Shown here: positions 23,038 through 36,789 of the stretch, piece by piece | How positions within the stretch are numbered: the first letter of the stretch is position 1 | How the letters are laid out: the number at the start of each line of letters is the position of its first letter | DNA from: Tipula vernalis | Taxonomy: Eukaryota; Arthropoda; Insecta; Diptera; Tipulidae | Assembly: GCA_958295665.1 (NCBI GenBank) | Contig: OY282558.1 | Coordinates: 314,188,092 to 314,252,091 of the forward strand | Length of the DNA: 64,000 nucleotides | Reading direction: 5' to 3' | Notes under the pieces: generated by a model | Told to the model about the DNA's origin: nothing | Databases searched by the model: none | The model's input: only the letters and a program-made list of their open reading frames with translations | Made by a program: the position numbers and the translations under genes

Positions 23038-26000
23038 AGGGTTAATCATTTCGGTCAGTCTTAGTTTCACGAGACGTGTCTTCAAATTAAACATCCAACA
23101 ATATTAATAACATATTTTTGGAGTTCCAACTGAAAAGGTTTTACACAATAAGATACCAAAGAAACAATTTAAAACTCTTACATGCATTCCATTTTTAAAC
23201 TAAACCAAACAGAAGTAATTGTGCCAAAGTATTAGAAAATCTCAGTTATGGCGGATTTTGACAAATTATGATTAATCATACTGCTCCTTCACAATGAGGG
23301 AGCGTTCAACGGTGTGGTATATTTATCTAGGGAATATACCCAAGACGAACAAAAAAAAAAACACTTACGTGCCAAGACAGTAAGTATGCTGCACCAATTG
23401 CGAGATCTGTTATAACGGTTTTTCTTTCCCTGTTTTAAAAATGTATATATATAAATGGATTTTCTGAGTACATATGTCATTTGGCTTTTACTAATTAATG
23501 TTATAATCATGCTAATTGTGAGATGTTTGCTCTGAGAGATATTTAAGAAAGTCTTTAATTCGAGTTCGAGTTATTCTCATACAATCGTCTACCGCACAAT
23601 GTTTGGTTTCCATTCTGCTTCAATCTACAAGTAAGACCGAAAAGTCGTTGATTTTTCATGATTATATGCGTTCTGCGTAGCATCAGGTTGCTTGATGATT
23701 ATTAGAGAAAGTTTTCGAAATTTTTCCGATTTTTCGTGAAGATTTGTGATTTGCTTAGAGCCTGAGTGCGTAGATTGGCGTTGGATTATATATAATATTT
23801 CAAAAATTTGTATTTCCTTTAAACGTATCAGCATTGGATCTCTTCATATTTTGTTAAAATTTTAAATACTTCCATACAAAAAACGTGTGCTTTTTTCTTG
23901 TGCGCTTTAGTCTTATGTGGGCATTTTTCCATGTGCACAATTTTCTGTGTGATCGTTTTTCACGACGAATGTTTATATTATTTGAAAGGAAACCAAACAC
24001 TTCTTCTGTTTAAGGATGTTACTGCTCATACAGAGTTAAAAGTTGAATTTAATTCATTCATTTTGATTTACGTGAACCGATTGACTGTCTTCACTTCGAG
24101 CTGCATGATATGAAATTGAGTAAATCGACGATTAGCGGCTTTTAGCTTATTTGCTTTAAAACTTATAAGTTAAAAACATATTTCGTTAAATAGGTTCGAG
24201 CCAAAACGTTTTTATCTCCGTTCAGTTCCTGTTATTATAACATTTTCCTGAAACGTCAACAGTGTATAATGATGTCATCGATAGGGTAATACCATTAAGA
24301 AAAGCGGGCCAATAAAAGTTTTGTTTAGTTTTTTGCAGAAAATTCTGACTAGTTTCTGGTATTTCAAACCTATTCCCAGCTAGCTGCAATATTGGTTTTC
24401 TAATCGACGACCACAAGTGTTTAAAAGCACTTATGGTTCGTGTCTTTGCTCAATTAACTACTCGTAGTTGCTCTCCCCATTTTTCATGAATAGCTACAAG
24501 AAGTTACGCCAACATTCTCGGTCAGGTCATATTTGATATTAACATACAACAATAAAGCTAAAATATATATTTTAAATATTTATTTTATTATTTTATTATC
24601 ATTAATTTAAAAAATTAAACGGCAATCGCATTATTTGCGAATTATTTTGTGAAGTAAAAATTGTCCGTTTAAGTTTTACTCATTTTGTATGTTGCAATTG
24701 ACCATTTAGCCGAGACATATTTTTCGCATCTATAAGTACTTGCGGTAGGTAATAGCAAAGCCATTACCGTTAATTGACATCGCTCTATTCATAACGAATA
24801 CAGGATTAATACATTTTTCGAATTCGTAAGAGTTTTGAAAATTTTCAGAATTGTTTGATTTAAAAACTATATTTGGAAATTTTTGATTATTTAAGATATT
24901 CAAGATAATCCAAATAGTCATATTTTTGAGTTATACCTGAACATTTAATTTCTAGTACTTTACTTTAAGATATTCTGGAAAGAGTCTCAAATTTTAAATT
25001 TAACAATCTGAAAAATTAAAACATAAACAATTTTATTGTCTAAAAAATTACAATAAATTTTTTGAAATTTTAAGTTATAAATTTAATTTGAACATCAATC
25101 ATTTATTTTTTGCATAAATTTGTTGAAAATGCAGGAAATTCTGTCAAAATTTGAAAAACTTTCTGAAATTTGAACTCACACAGAGATTCATTTTGCAAAT
25201 TTCTGTTTTAGTTCTTAAAAAGTAATTATTTTCAAAATTTTGTATTAAATTTTAAAATGCTTTTATGTTCTAATTAATAAATTTTTAATTAAAATTAAAT
25301 CTGAAAATTCCCAAAATCTCAGCTTCAGAATTTTTAAGATTTATATTTATATGTATTTCAAAATTTATATTGAAATTTTAGTATTAAAGTTCGAATTCGA
25401 TAGAATTTTGGGTAAATAACGCTGACAAATAGGGTTGAAGTTGTGTTACACGATTATTCCAAATCATTCGAAATTTCGAGAATTTCGGAGGTTATTCAAA
25501 TTTAAACTATTTTTTTTTTTTTCAAGTGAAATATTTTTTAAAATTTTTGAGGTTTTTGGTCATTCTCGAAATTTTTCGCTGACTAAGTATCTTAGGCTTT
25601 TAATATTTTCGACGTTTTTCGATCCCCGTTTTTCCTTTTAGCATTGAGTTGCATGCATATAAGATGAAAAATAATTTGAGATTTCATTTTGGTAACACTT
25701 CGCGTGTCAACGTGCTTGCAGCAAACTTTTATTTTATTTCATAATTTTTAAGATTTTTGAAAATTTTCTAAATTTTCTGGACCTATCAAGTTTGAGATAT
25801 TTTTTGAGATAAATCGTTGACAATATGCGCATGATTTTTGAGAATTGTTACTAAATTGTTCGATATTTTTGCAAAATTCTGAAAGGTATGCATTTCAGAA
25901 TTTTTCGAGTTTTTCGAAATTTTCTGATTTATTTATTCAAATATCGAGATTACTTACGTCAGGCTTTCCGCGATGTGGATGAAATTTCGGGAATCGAAAT

Positions 26001-26242
26001 AACGAATTTAAATTTCGTTCTGGATCAGAAGAGACAGATTTATATTCAATTTATTCATACGTATGAACATATCTCCACAATAATATAACACCGTCAGAAA
26101 AAATTCAATTTATTTGAAACAGTCTTATTCTTTTCAGAAATTTAAATTCCAAATGTGACATTTGTAATGAAGCCCACGGTTAGTTATAACAGATACACAT
26201 AAAATCGAGTATCATCTTTTCGTCAGTTGAGTTTATCCGGAT
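23038..26242. other. Gene-free AT-rich stretch
   Basis: No gene is supported. 25,430-25,930 is a degenerate ttttcgaaattt-type low-complexity stretch. A minus-strand frame at 24,416-24,222 contains KTKQNFYWPAFLNGIT, faintly like a retroelement integrase zinc region, but it is isolated and unproven. Confidence 0.35.
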
Positions 26243-26365
26243 AATTGAATTTGCTGCAATAAATCTACATTTGAAATCGATTCTTCTTTATCAACCCAAT
26301 TAGTTTAATTGGGTTGTTTCAAAAGAATCAATTTCAAATCTGGATTTATTGCAGCCAATTCAATT
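26243..26365. repeat. Long hairpin, palindromic MITE-like
   Basis: The arm 26,243-26,302 (aattgaatttgctgcaataa ... acccaatta) is repeated in inverse at 26,307-26,365 with a spacer of only a few bases. The stem is about 55 bp with several mismatches. It is too long and symmetrical for a typical microRNA precursor, and a palindromic miniature element is more likely. Confidence 0.5.
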
Positions 26366-26369
26366 TAGC

Positions 26370-27518
26370 AAAATTTTTTCAGGTTCTGCGTGAGGGCCTA
26401 TATAGGTACAGGAAAACTAAAAACTTTCCTTCTCCTTCTTAACTGTGACCTATATAAAGTACCCTTGGTGCCAGATTTGGTTTCCAAATCTCTGTTGATG
26501 ATGTCCACATAACCTCAGTATTCGATTATGTAAAGGCCATCGCTATGAACATTTTTTCTTTATCTAAAATAAAATAAATATTCTTAAACTAAAAAAATGA
26601 TAATTTGCTATTTCATAAATTCCGAAATAACATAATGTCTAAATTTCCGAACTCAAATGTTCATAATCATGCTTGGCCTTTCAACGAAATAAAATAAAAT
26701 TTTGAAAAATTTTTGACTCTGATTTGGATTATGTCTAGTGCTTCTGCTAGGAGTGCAAGTGCCATTATAGAAAGCTTTATGTAAAAGCTTTATATTGTCT
26801 AAAGAAGCGCATAGTGTGTTTTTCACTTCAAGATCGCTTTGACTCCAACAAGTGGCTTATAGTTGCTTCGGAAATTTAGCTAGATAGATATTTGCATGAT
26901 AATATCTATAATATACCATATAGACAGTCAGTGGTTTAGTACATTCGATTATCTAAACTCGTTACAGAACTCCATGCAAAAAAACGCGATAAGCTAAAAC
27001 TGACGTTGACATACTACGACTGAACTCGAAAAATTCACTTGAAAGGACTAAATTGCATATAAAAATTAAAAATGATTTAAATCGATGATTTTTTTTTTAA
27101 AATACAGGTTGATTTAAATTTTATAAAAATCAACGATCCAATTCATTACCACCCTGTTTTTTTTGGCTTTGCTTTTATTGTCAAATTTCTTTCTTTTTAT
27201 GTATTTACTAAATCGAAATATTCAAATAATAAATAAACAAACAAATAAAAAAAATTAAAATTTTATACTATAATACAAAAATTCTAATTTTTTACATTTT
27301 ATGTACATTTTGAACAGAAATGGAATTCTCACTAGTATCATAAAAATATTCTTTAGCATAATCTTGTTTATTAAGGTCTTCACCTTCATACAATATGATT
27401 TATATTTCGAGATATGTTTCGCCATTACAAGTGCCACTTGCTTAAGTCTAGTATAAGCCGGTTTTTCTGCAACCACAGTTTAGCCACAAACCATTTTAAA
27501 AAAACATACAGTTTTTAA
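26370..27518. other. Gene-free AT-rich stretch
   Basis: No supportable gene, RNA or repeat was recognised. The minus-strand frame 27,476-27,255 has no recognisable features. Confidence 0.35.
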
Positions 27519-27784
27519 TAATTCTGTGGTCACAAGGCAAACCCGCTTAAATCAAATTTGATAATTTTTCTAGAGATGTATAGAGAAAGCTGAATATTAA
27601 ATTCATTTGAACAGTTTATGCCGACTAAAGCTATTACGGCTTGCGACCACAGCCTTTGGCCGCAAGGCATTACCATTTAAGTCAAATTTAGTGAAGTTAG
27701 AAGAGAGCTAAAAAATGTTACACACTGAAAATTATTTTTGTCTTAAGTCGACTTAAGCGATTTTGCCTTGTGACCACAGAATTA
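27519..27784. mobile_element. MITE with ~34-bp terminal inverted repeats
   Basis: The left end taattctgtggtcacaaggc and the right end gccttgtgaccacagaatta are inverses over about 33 bp with few mismatches, 266 bp apart. A third partial copy (gcgaccacagcctttggccg) lies inside near 27,640. There is no coding capacity. The ttgtggtcacaagg core makes each end partly self-complementary. The superfamily is unknown. Confidence 0.55.
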
Positions 27785-28273
27785 TGTCTTGTGATGCTGG
27801 TGGTTGGATCACGCAGATATAGCATCCCCAATTTATTGCTTGATAGTAGCGCTACCACATATTAAACGGTTTTCATATAAAAATAAAGCTATTTTCCATT
27901 GCCATTGCAATTCGCATTTTTATTTTTCCCCCTTAATTTGGCTTTTTGTAACCTCATAGTTAGGTATAAACTTTACAGGAATATAGAATTATAGTTTAAT
28001 GTCAATGAGTTACAAGGAAAAAAAACTTTTTGATTTTTGTCATTTTCCAGCATTCAAATGTAAATTATATAAATATTTTATTCTTGTTGAAACATCTCTG
28101 TATATTTTAACCTACGACAAAACTTAATTTAAATCCATTTCAAATGTTATCAAATGTTAAGTCCTCTCTAATATATAGTGATTAAAAATATTATCTTTGA
28201 TTTGAACCTTGGCTATTGATACGAAAATTTCGTGAACAATATTTTTATTTTTTTTTATAAAATAATTAAACAT

Positions 28274-28511
28274 CTGTCCCTCAATTAACACGGTAATTAC
28301 GTTCCGTCAAATTACCGTGTAACTTAAAACCGTGTTAATCGCGACTAATATATTTGTATGTTATTCATACTCATTTTTATACTTTTCCTTTTACGTTGTA
28401 AAAAACCGTGTTAATCGAAACTTCTGTACGTGTTAATCAAGACTGTCTCAATTCGTTGACCGTGTTTAATCAAATCCGCGTTAATCAAGTACCATGTTAA
28501 TCGAGGGACAG
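28274..28511. mobile_element. Tigger-type MITE
   Basis: The ends ctgtccctcaattaacacgg and (inverse) ctgtccctcgattaacatgg define a 238-bp element. Inside, the motif accgtgttaatcga recurs about six times in both orientations. The ccctcgattaacacgg style of end is common in insect Tigger/pogo derivatives. It is non-coding and non-autonomous. Confidence 0.5.
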
Positions 28512-29017
28512 GTATTCTTAACAAAAAAACCTTTACAATTTTAGCAATAAAATAACCACCAGTTTAATTATGAATTTTCTTGTGAAAACATATATTTATT
28601 TGTAAGAGATAAGTTGTGTATAAGTGGTTCACAGCAAATATTCAGAAATTTCTATTAAAAATGTATATTGTAAAAATCAAAAACCGTGTTATTAAAATTT
28701 TCAATGTAAAGTTAGCCCAGTCCAGTATTTTAATTAAATTAGCTTACATACCGAAATTACATAATATCCAATAAAATAAAATCCACATACAAAAATGAAT
28801 AAAATTTAAATTATCACTAATATTTTTATGAACCAAGCTGAATAAGACATAAAGTAATTGCAAGATTTTAACTAGCAACTAAAAATTTATGAATGTTTTA
28901 ACTAATGGTTTATTTTGCTGAAAATAATATTGTTCCGGATTAATGGTTATTGGTACAAATATTGGTCTGGCTTGCCAAAATTAGCATTTTTGAGATAAGT
29001 ATACCATTAGCTTAATT

Positions 29018-29640
29018 CACGGAAAAAAATAACTTCTAATATAAAGAAAAAACAGATTAATTCAAGAAAATGTGTACATCATTTTTCAGCTAAACGAAAT
29101 TTTCTTACCACAAACTTTACGTTTCTCAATTTGAAATTTTTCTAAAATATTAAAGAAATCTTTATTTGTTTGATATGGGAAAATTAATTTCTTGGTGCAA
29201 AAAAACATGATTACATAGAGAATATAGCTTTTCTTGATGATAAATTATTATTTCTTAAGTTAAACAAAACAGGTTTGTTTGTAGAAACCAATTCTTCTGA
29301 TTGAAAATTAGAAATTCTTAGGTTGAGAAACACGTTTCTTAATTTAAGGAACATCATTCTTGCTGGAAAACACACATTTTCTTGAGTAGAGTAAATGTTA
29401 TTAATCTATTTTTGGGATTTTCTTGTATGTATCCGTTTATTTCTTATATAAATAATTTATGGATTTATTGTTTTTGTTTTCTTGTATGCATCGGTCTTCT
29501 TCTTCCAGCAAACTTGAATAGTCTTCACTAGAGAAACGATTTTCTTGTGACAACGCAATATTTCTTCGTTGCAGAAATATTTATTCAATTTGTTTAAAAT
29601 AACGCAATTGTTTGAAAATTTATTTTAATGTTTTTTTTTG
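29018..29640 (-). repeat. Repeat family E, copy E2, far-end block
   Basis: This is the last part of E2 before its cacgg terminus. 29,080-29,163 matches, in inverse, the E1 flank at 21,600-21,700 (gctgaaaaatga.gtaca). 29,164-29,400 matches 19,824-19,560. This continuity across foldback copy 2 in E1 proves where that element inserted. Confidence 0.55.
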
Positions 29641-29699
29641 CATTTCACCATCAGAAATATAATATATATTTATATAATCAACAATTTAATTATCAAGCG

Positions 29700-30193
<494 letters not shown>

Positions 30194-30208
<15 letters not shown>

Positions 30209-31768
30209 ACCTCCCGGGGGTGGAGAAAGGGCGTCCGCGTCCTTTGTTCTAATTCCTGCGTCTTTAAGTAGGTCTGAATATGATTTACTTAATTCTTCTG
30301 ACCATGATTGATTTGCGGTGTCCACTTTTATTGTAGTTGTCTGCTTGTGAATACAAATGTAGAAGATTGAAGCTATTATGCAGAATGATGAGAATGACAC
30401 TCCTCCTGATAGTGACCATATCCACGGTTGGTGATCCATTTGTCTAAGGTGTACTTTTTGTAACCGCTTCCTATTTTCAATGTTTTCCTGAGCGATTTCG
30501 TCAACATTTAGCTCTGTGATGAGTTGGCGCGTAGCCTCAAGATTGTGGAATGCGCCTTGAATCTCCATAGTTTCACTTTTTATTTCGAGCGATTGGAATC
30601 TTTTGTTGCCGAACGTTATTGTACAATTCTGAAATGATATTAAAAAATTTCCTTCCAACGTTCTGTTGTCGGGACCACAATCTGACGATAGAGTTTCATT
30701 TTTAGCATTACTTATTACCAGTTTGTTTTCAGTCACAAATTGCATTGTTGTTTCTGTTTCTAGTCTTACATTGCAATGACTTTTTGTGCCCATTACTAAA
30801 GGTTTGATACAGCTATCTTTAAATTCCTGAATGACGGAGTGTTTCTGCACAAAGTTTTGATAGTTCGTCGTTGTAAACAATTTCTTGTCTGCTTTGATGA
30901 GATGTTGTGGGTATTTACTGATGATCGTGTTGTTGATGATTAATGGCATTATCATTAGTGCTGTTGAGGTTTCGTCCTCTAGTTTTGGAATATGTAGGAT
31001 GTAAAGAAGGATTTCATCATTCATTGCTATTTTAGGAGTAATATACTGCAGAGCTTCATCGGGTAGGGAGATGTTCACACCTTGGTTGGTCATTAAATCC
31101 TTTATCAAGATGATCTCTTTTAGAGAAAGGATTTTGTTGCTTGGTAGTTCCGATTTTGTTCTAATTATTGCTTCTTGGATGTCTTCTAGGACGCTGTTAA
31201 CCGTATCGATGTTTATTATTGTTGTGATTGACTCGATTTCGTTCAATATTATCTTGTTAGCCATCGTAGTGTTTGCTAGCGCCTTGTTTACAGTATCCGT
31301 AATTAACTGTATTCGTTTATTAATTTTTTCATTTATTTGGAATTGTTGATTGTTCTGATTTATTAGCTCATCCATTGAACTGTTGATAATTCTTAAATCC
31401 TGCGCGTCTGGAGTTCCGGCTATCCACTTCCATGCTGAGCCCAAAGTATCCCATCTTTTATGCCTTGTAATGTGTGTGGGTTTAATTTGATAAAAGTTAT
31501 CATACAATTTTTTTAATTTTTGTTCTACTATTTTCTTTATTTCTAACTTATCGTCTACTTTACTATTAACAAACTTATTTATTGACTCTATGGTATTTTC
31601 TAAGTTTTTTAAATTTATTGGATGTACTAATTTAATATTTCCCATTTGTAATTTACATTCATTTGTTTTTATTATTACAATTGGGTCTTCATACAAATTC
31701 CTTATCTCTAACTTTTGTGTTTTGCCAAATTTAACTATTACTATTAACATTAATAATTTTAAAAACAT
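30194..31768 (-). CDS. env: Envelope-like glycoprotein of the errantivirus-type element
   Basis: A 524-residue open frame with an ATG at 31,768 and its stop inside the 3' LTR, as in other errantiviruses. It has an N-terminal hydrophobic signal peptide (residues 1-18), a furin-type cleavage site RHKR (102-105) followed by an aromatic/glycine-rich segment like a fusion peptide, a long helical middle, one transmembrane helix (about 450-473) and a tail of about 50 residues. This is the layout of F-type envelope proteins acquired by insect retroelements from baculovirus-like sources. No break is visible, unlike gag and pol. In known relatives it is made from a spliced message. Its activity here is unknown. 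Confidence 0.92.
30209..30226 (-). promoter_or_regulatory. Polypurine tract
   Basis: On the minus strand, the bases just before the 3' LTR read ccacccccgggaggtg. This short G/A-rich run is at the expected place for priming plus-strand DNA synthesis. It is interrupted by pyrimidines, so the exact limits are uncertain. Confidence 0.5.
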
Positions 31769-31790
31769 TTTTCTGAAATGGAGAAAAAAT

Positions 31791-34226
31791 TTAGTTATTC
31801 CTTTTTATCCTTTTTATTTTATTTATATTTCTTTTGATATTTCTGTTTGTTTTGAAAGTTTTGTTTTGATTATTTTTAGCTATCATTTTTATACCTCTTG
31901 GTTGTGTCTTTGTTCTCACATTCGGTTTGAGGAACACTGTTTGGTTTTCTACCAGTGTTGGTGGTTCCTCTTTTTTATCATTCATTTTTATCATATTTGC
32001 TCTTGCTTTTTCTAGGTTATAACTAACCGTTTTGAATATGTTCTTTGCTCTTTCTTGAATTTCTCTTGGGTCGATGAAGTTATTCTGATTGAATATTACT
32101 TCATTTGGCGTGAAGCCAGTAGCTGAATGGACGGTGTTGTTATAGAGAGCAACTGCCAGTTCAATGGTAGCTGAAGTATTCGGGTTCAATATTTTGTGTT
32201 TATTGGTATTGAAAATCTCTATTATGGTGGCATGAGTCTTTTCAATTTGACCATTGGATTCGGAAGATGAAGCATACTCTAACTTGATGTTAAGGTTGTT
32301 TAAAAACTCTTTCATTTGGGTGGATTGAAATGTAGTTTCTTGATCTGAGATTATGTTGTTCGGAATTCCGAAGAGTGTGAAATATTTGTTTAATGCGTTG
32401 GTCACATCAACTATGTTTTTCGTTTCCATTGGTATCATCTGGAGGTGTTTTGAGAACGAATCAATGATTGAAAGAAAATTATTTCTGTTTATAATAAAAA
32501 TATCAATGTGTACTCTTTCTAACGGCTTCTTCGTGATTAGCCGTGGGGATAGTTTTATATTATAAGGCTTGCGGTCATATTTATGCGTGTTGCAGATGTT
32601 GCACGCATTAATGCGGGTTCTAATTTTGTTACCCATCCGTGGGAAAAAATAGGCTCGCCTTATTTGACTTTCGACTTCGTTGGTGCCTCTGTGGGCCCGT
32701 TCGTGTTTTTTTATTATCATTCTACTTTGTCTGTCTTCATTTGTTATGTCCTCAACTATTTTGGTTACGAAGATAAAATGACCACTTTGACAGAAGTTTC
32801 GTCTAAATGATGCTTGTATCTTATCATATAAACTTTGGGGTGCCATTATTGCCGATTGTTTACCGTTATGATACTTCTTTAAGAATTCTGTAATGTCGGT
32901 TTCTTCGATTGTTTTTTTCGACATGATAATTCTCTTAAAACTGGGGAAGATTTCTTCCGAAATAATTACATCTATGTCTGCAATTTTGAATATTAGTTGG
33001 TTTCTGTAATAGTTGATTGGTCTGTCGGGAAAATGAATGAAATGATCATCTGACGTATTTGCAGAATGAACGGTTTCGATGTCGTCAGAAGGTTGTATGC
33101 GTTCGGTTTGAGTTCCGTCAGATTCACGTGGAGTGTTTCTATCTGCTAACTCGTTTGTGTTTAATTCCGTCGTATTAATTATTGTCGGCATTCTGCTTAG
33201 AGCATCTGCTACGACGTTTGTTTTGCCTTCCCTGTAAACTACGTCGTAATCGTAATTTTCCAGCTCTAATCTCCATCGTAGGATTTTGGAATTTTTTTCC
33301 GAAGATTTGATGAAGGTAAGAGGCTTATGGTCGGTTACTAGTGTGAACCTATTACCGTATAGGTAAGGTTGGTACTTTTTCACTGCCCATATTATGGCTA
33401 ATGCCTCTTTCTCGTTTGTGGCATATTTCACTTCAGTTGAGTTAAGTGTTCGCGATGCGAACGCGATTGGTTTTTCCGTACCATTCTGTATCTGTGATAA
33501 CACTGCTCCTAGAGCAAAATCTGAAGCGTCTGTTGTTAATATGAACGGCTTGTCGAAATCTGGATAGGTCAGAATTTGGTCTGTCGCTATCGTATTTTTA
33601 AACATTTCGAATGCCTTTATGTAATCTGGGTCTGTTAGATTCAGTGTGGTTTCTTTTTTTAGGTATTTAGTCATGTTTTTGGCAATTTTTGAGTAATCTT
33701 TTATGAATCGCCGATAATATCCTGATAAACCTAGGAATTGCTTTATTTCCTCCACGTTTCTGGGTAAGGGCCAGTTCAGGATTTTTTGAATTTTATCTTT
33801 GTTTGGTTTCACTCCTTCTTGGGTGATGACGTGTCCCAAGAATTCCGTCTCTCTTTTTAGGAATTCGCACTTATCAAGTTGAATTTTTAAATTGAATTCC
33901 GAGAGTCGTTTGAATACCTTTTCGAGATTATTTAGGTGGTTTTTCAGGTTTTCGCCAACTATGACTATATCATCTAGATAAACATGACAAATTGTGCCTA
34001 TCAACCCTTGTAACACGTGGTTCATTGCACGTTGGAAAGTAACTGGGCCGTTTTTCAGGCCAAATGGCATTCTACAGAATTCGAAGTGTCTCTTGTCCGT
34101 AGAAAAGGCAGTTTTCGCTTTCGAATTCTCGTCCATCTGTATCTGGTGAAAGCCAGATTTTAGATCTAATGTAGTGAAGTAGGTTGATTTTCCTAAATTG
34201 TCTAAAATTTCCTCAATTTGAGGCAT
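31791..34226 (-). pseudogene. pol: Pol polyprotein (RT, RNase H, integrase), N-terminally deleted
   Basis: An uninterrupted 811-codon frame. From its first ATG (34,226) it has reverse transcriptase palm and thumb with the first catalytic aspartate in FTTLDL (D21) and the YLDD box (83-86). RNase H has TTDAS (D233), E274 and TDH (298-300). Integrase has a zinc finger H508/H512/C542/C545 and catalytic D575, D628 and E662, then a basic lysine/asparagine-rich tail. The frame stops 23 bp before env. Protease and the first part of reverse transcriptase are missing: the sequence jumps from late gag to the DPMPQIEE segment. The encoded catalytic motifs survive, but the protein lacks its normal start and maturation enzyme. 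Confidence 0.92.
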
Positions 34227-34229
34227 AGG

Positions 34230-34966
34230 GTCTTTGCTTGCGCAAAACCAAAATAGGGTCTACTTAATCCGGACAGGAATGCTGCCAGTGCATCCTCTTC
34301 TATAAATGTACTGATCGCTTGCCAGGATTGGTTATAAATTTCCTGTTGTCTTGCTAGCGATTTTATACTCTAGACGATTTGTTTCGTCTTAGTATAAAAA
34401 TTATGAATCGACATGTTTTCATTTTGTTTATTTGCCCATAGTTGGGACTTGTAGTATGTCAATTCTTGTTTATCACCCAGGGTATCGAGAAGTATTTGCT
34501 TCACTTCTTGGAACGTTTCTGGGTCTCCTGCTAGGCATAAAATGTCTCTAGCCTTACCTTCTATTTTGTTTTTTATAGCTTGAGTATACATTGTCAACTG
34601 AGCTTGTGGGACTAAATGTTCGAAGAGTCTTAACGTCTCTTCTGCTGTCTTCAGCAAGGCCGTAACCTGTTTTCTGTTCCCATCGAACGAAGGCATCGAC
34701 TTAATGGGATCAGGAATGCGGAATATATCAGCAATCGGCCGATCCGATCTGACTTCTTCCTTGTTTTGAAATTTTGGTTCCTCGATTTTTTGGCCGAGGT
34801 ATTTGAGTACCTCATCCTGTTCAGTTTGTTTCTGAACTAGGTTTCCCAACTGACCTGCAATTGCAGCTAGTTGAGCGTTTATTTGTTCCAAGTTTTCCAT
34901 TTCTTGGTTTATTTCTTCTATTGAGCTTATATTTCTATTCAATATAAAGCGTTCAATATTTTTCTT
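34230..34966 (-). pseudogene. gag: Gag, truncated, of the errantivirus-type element
   Basis: The frame from about 34,966 carries a glutamine-rich coiled-coil start (EQINAQLAAIAGQLGNLV), a proline/serine segment (IFRIPDPIKSMPSFDG) and a capsid-like helical part (KNKIEGKARDILCLAGDPET). A stop codon falls at 34,367-34,369. The same frame continues after it (SLARQQEIYNQ, LSGLSRPYFG) to about 34,236, where it fuses with pol sequence. The nucleocapsid region is lost. No ATG opens the frame before the glutamine-rich part; the open frame begins at non-ATG codons, so the true start is uncertain. Confidence 0.82.
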
Positions 34967-35431
34967 TCTCTCAGTGTGACTTTTTTCTTTACGAAAAATC
35001 TTGTCAAAATTATGTGCACTGATTTAAGAAATTTTAACTGTCTTTTCGCGTTTATCTAGTAGTGCGCGATGGTAGACTATTCCCGTGGAATTTCCCAAAA
35101 TTAGTGTCTATCTCGTAGTGCACTTTAATATGTTTCAATTCCAGATCTTCGAATTTATCTTAAAGATCCGAAGAGGTTAGGTAAAAAAAATATAAAGTTC
35201 TTACCTGGTTTGTAGTCGTGGATGTAACGGTTCTCAAAGCGGGTTTGGTGTGGATGCGGTGGAACCTCTAGTCTTCTGGACGATTATAAAATCTGTAGCC
35301 CGAGATATCACGTGAACTTTCAAACACTTTTTAAAAAAAATCACTGTGTTGAATGTCTGTGATGGATTCACTTTAAAATAAGTTTTTATTTGCTTATTTT
35401 TCTACACTGTTACACACACTTTCACTTCACT
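34967..35431. promoter_or_regulatory. 5' untranslated leader of the errantivirus-type element
   Basis: About 465 bp between the primer-binding site and gag, with no open frame. In this group the leader carries packaging signals and, in gypsy itself, insulator sites. I did not find a convincing tandem insulator-like array here. Confidence 0.6.
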
Positions 35432-35449
35432 TTGCCGTACGGCTGCGCC
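35432..35449 (-). promoter_or_regulatory. tRNA primer-binding site
   Basis: Directly inside the 5' LTR, the minus strand reads tggcgcagccgtacggca. The tggcgcag start is the one used with tRNA-Ser primers in the 17.6/297 group of errantiviruses, rather than the tRNA-Lys primer of gypsy itself. The later bases diverge from the usual sequence. Confidence 0.7.
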
Positions 35450-36005
<556 letters not shown>

Positions 36006-36029
36006 ATAAAAAGAAAATATTCACAACCC

Positions 36030-36780
36030 CAATTTCTGGATATTTCGAAGCTCGATTTTTAAGCTTGTGGTATAATATTCCACACGGTCTCGGTCCTCCT
36101 CTATAATACAGATCCTGAAGAGAGGTTCGAAATACAAATTAGTATTTCAATTTAGTTTTTAATTTGTTATTATTTACCATTTTTTCTCCAGGGAAACACT
36201 TTTGAATATCGGTAATAATTTGGTCAAAATATATCAGTAAAACTGGGACTTCGATAACTTCGTTTACTATAGACGAAACAAGTAATTCTCTACTTTTCTC
36301 GTTTAATTGTGGTGGTGGTTTCGAATTATATATCTGTAATATTTTACTTCCTTTATTGGTCTCAAGAAATTATCCCAAATTCTGAAATTAAAATAAGAAT
36401 ATGAAATAATAATTTTTATCCTTAATATTATTTTGCAATACTAACCAAAACTTATGGCGAAACCAAATCACTAGCTCGAGAAGAGCCAGACGTGGACTGA
36501 GTTCGGATCCAGTTGTATAAGGAGAAGTTTATTGAGCAGGTGATTGAACAACTAGTAATTGGATACAAATTGGCCGTTGAATATTCCTATAAAATATTAA
36601 TATTGTTGTAGCATTATTAAAAATAAATTTCAAACCAATTTTACATTTTCTTCATGCCATTGCACAATCCTCAGGCCTAACTTCGATTTAAGGCGTACTA
36701 GCTTTAGCTCAGGAAATATCTGCGCTTGGTCATTGTGTGATATTCCGTCAAGGTCACTAGTCTTTACAAAACCACATCCT
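36030..36780 (-). pseudogene. Decayed multi-exon SAM-like gene carried by element E2
   Basis: Four exon-like segments with plausible splice sites are seen: 36,780-36,645 (SHNDQAQIFPELKLVRLKSK, the end of a SAM-like domain, donor gtaaaa), 36,586 to about 36,460 (low-complexity serine/threonine region), 36,381-36,178 (LNEKSRELLVSSIVNEVIEV, then DIQKCFPGEKM, donor gtaaat) and 36,114-36,030 ([20 protein letters not shown]). The FPxE ... YY ... GxLYxKxxN order matches uncharacterised insect proteins that pair a SAM domain with this region; I recall the family but not a name. A frameshift near 36,335 and a stop at about 36,455 indicate decay, and the 3' part is lost at the (TA)n run. Confidence 0.45.
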
Positions 36781-36789
36781 CTAATAAGC

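Noticed and set aside
24222..24416. Ty3/gypsy integrase zinc-finger fragment (KTKQNFYWP)
   Set aside because: A single short motif with no neighbouring integrase sequence; not enough to annotate.
31071..32810. Several plus-strand frames (for example 31,590-32,015 and 32,353-32,565)
   Set aside because: All are antisense to the clearly coding env and pol frames.
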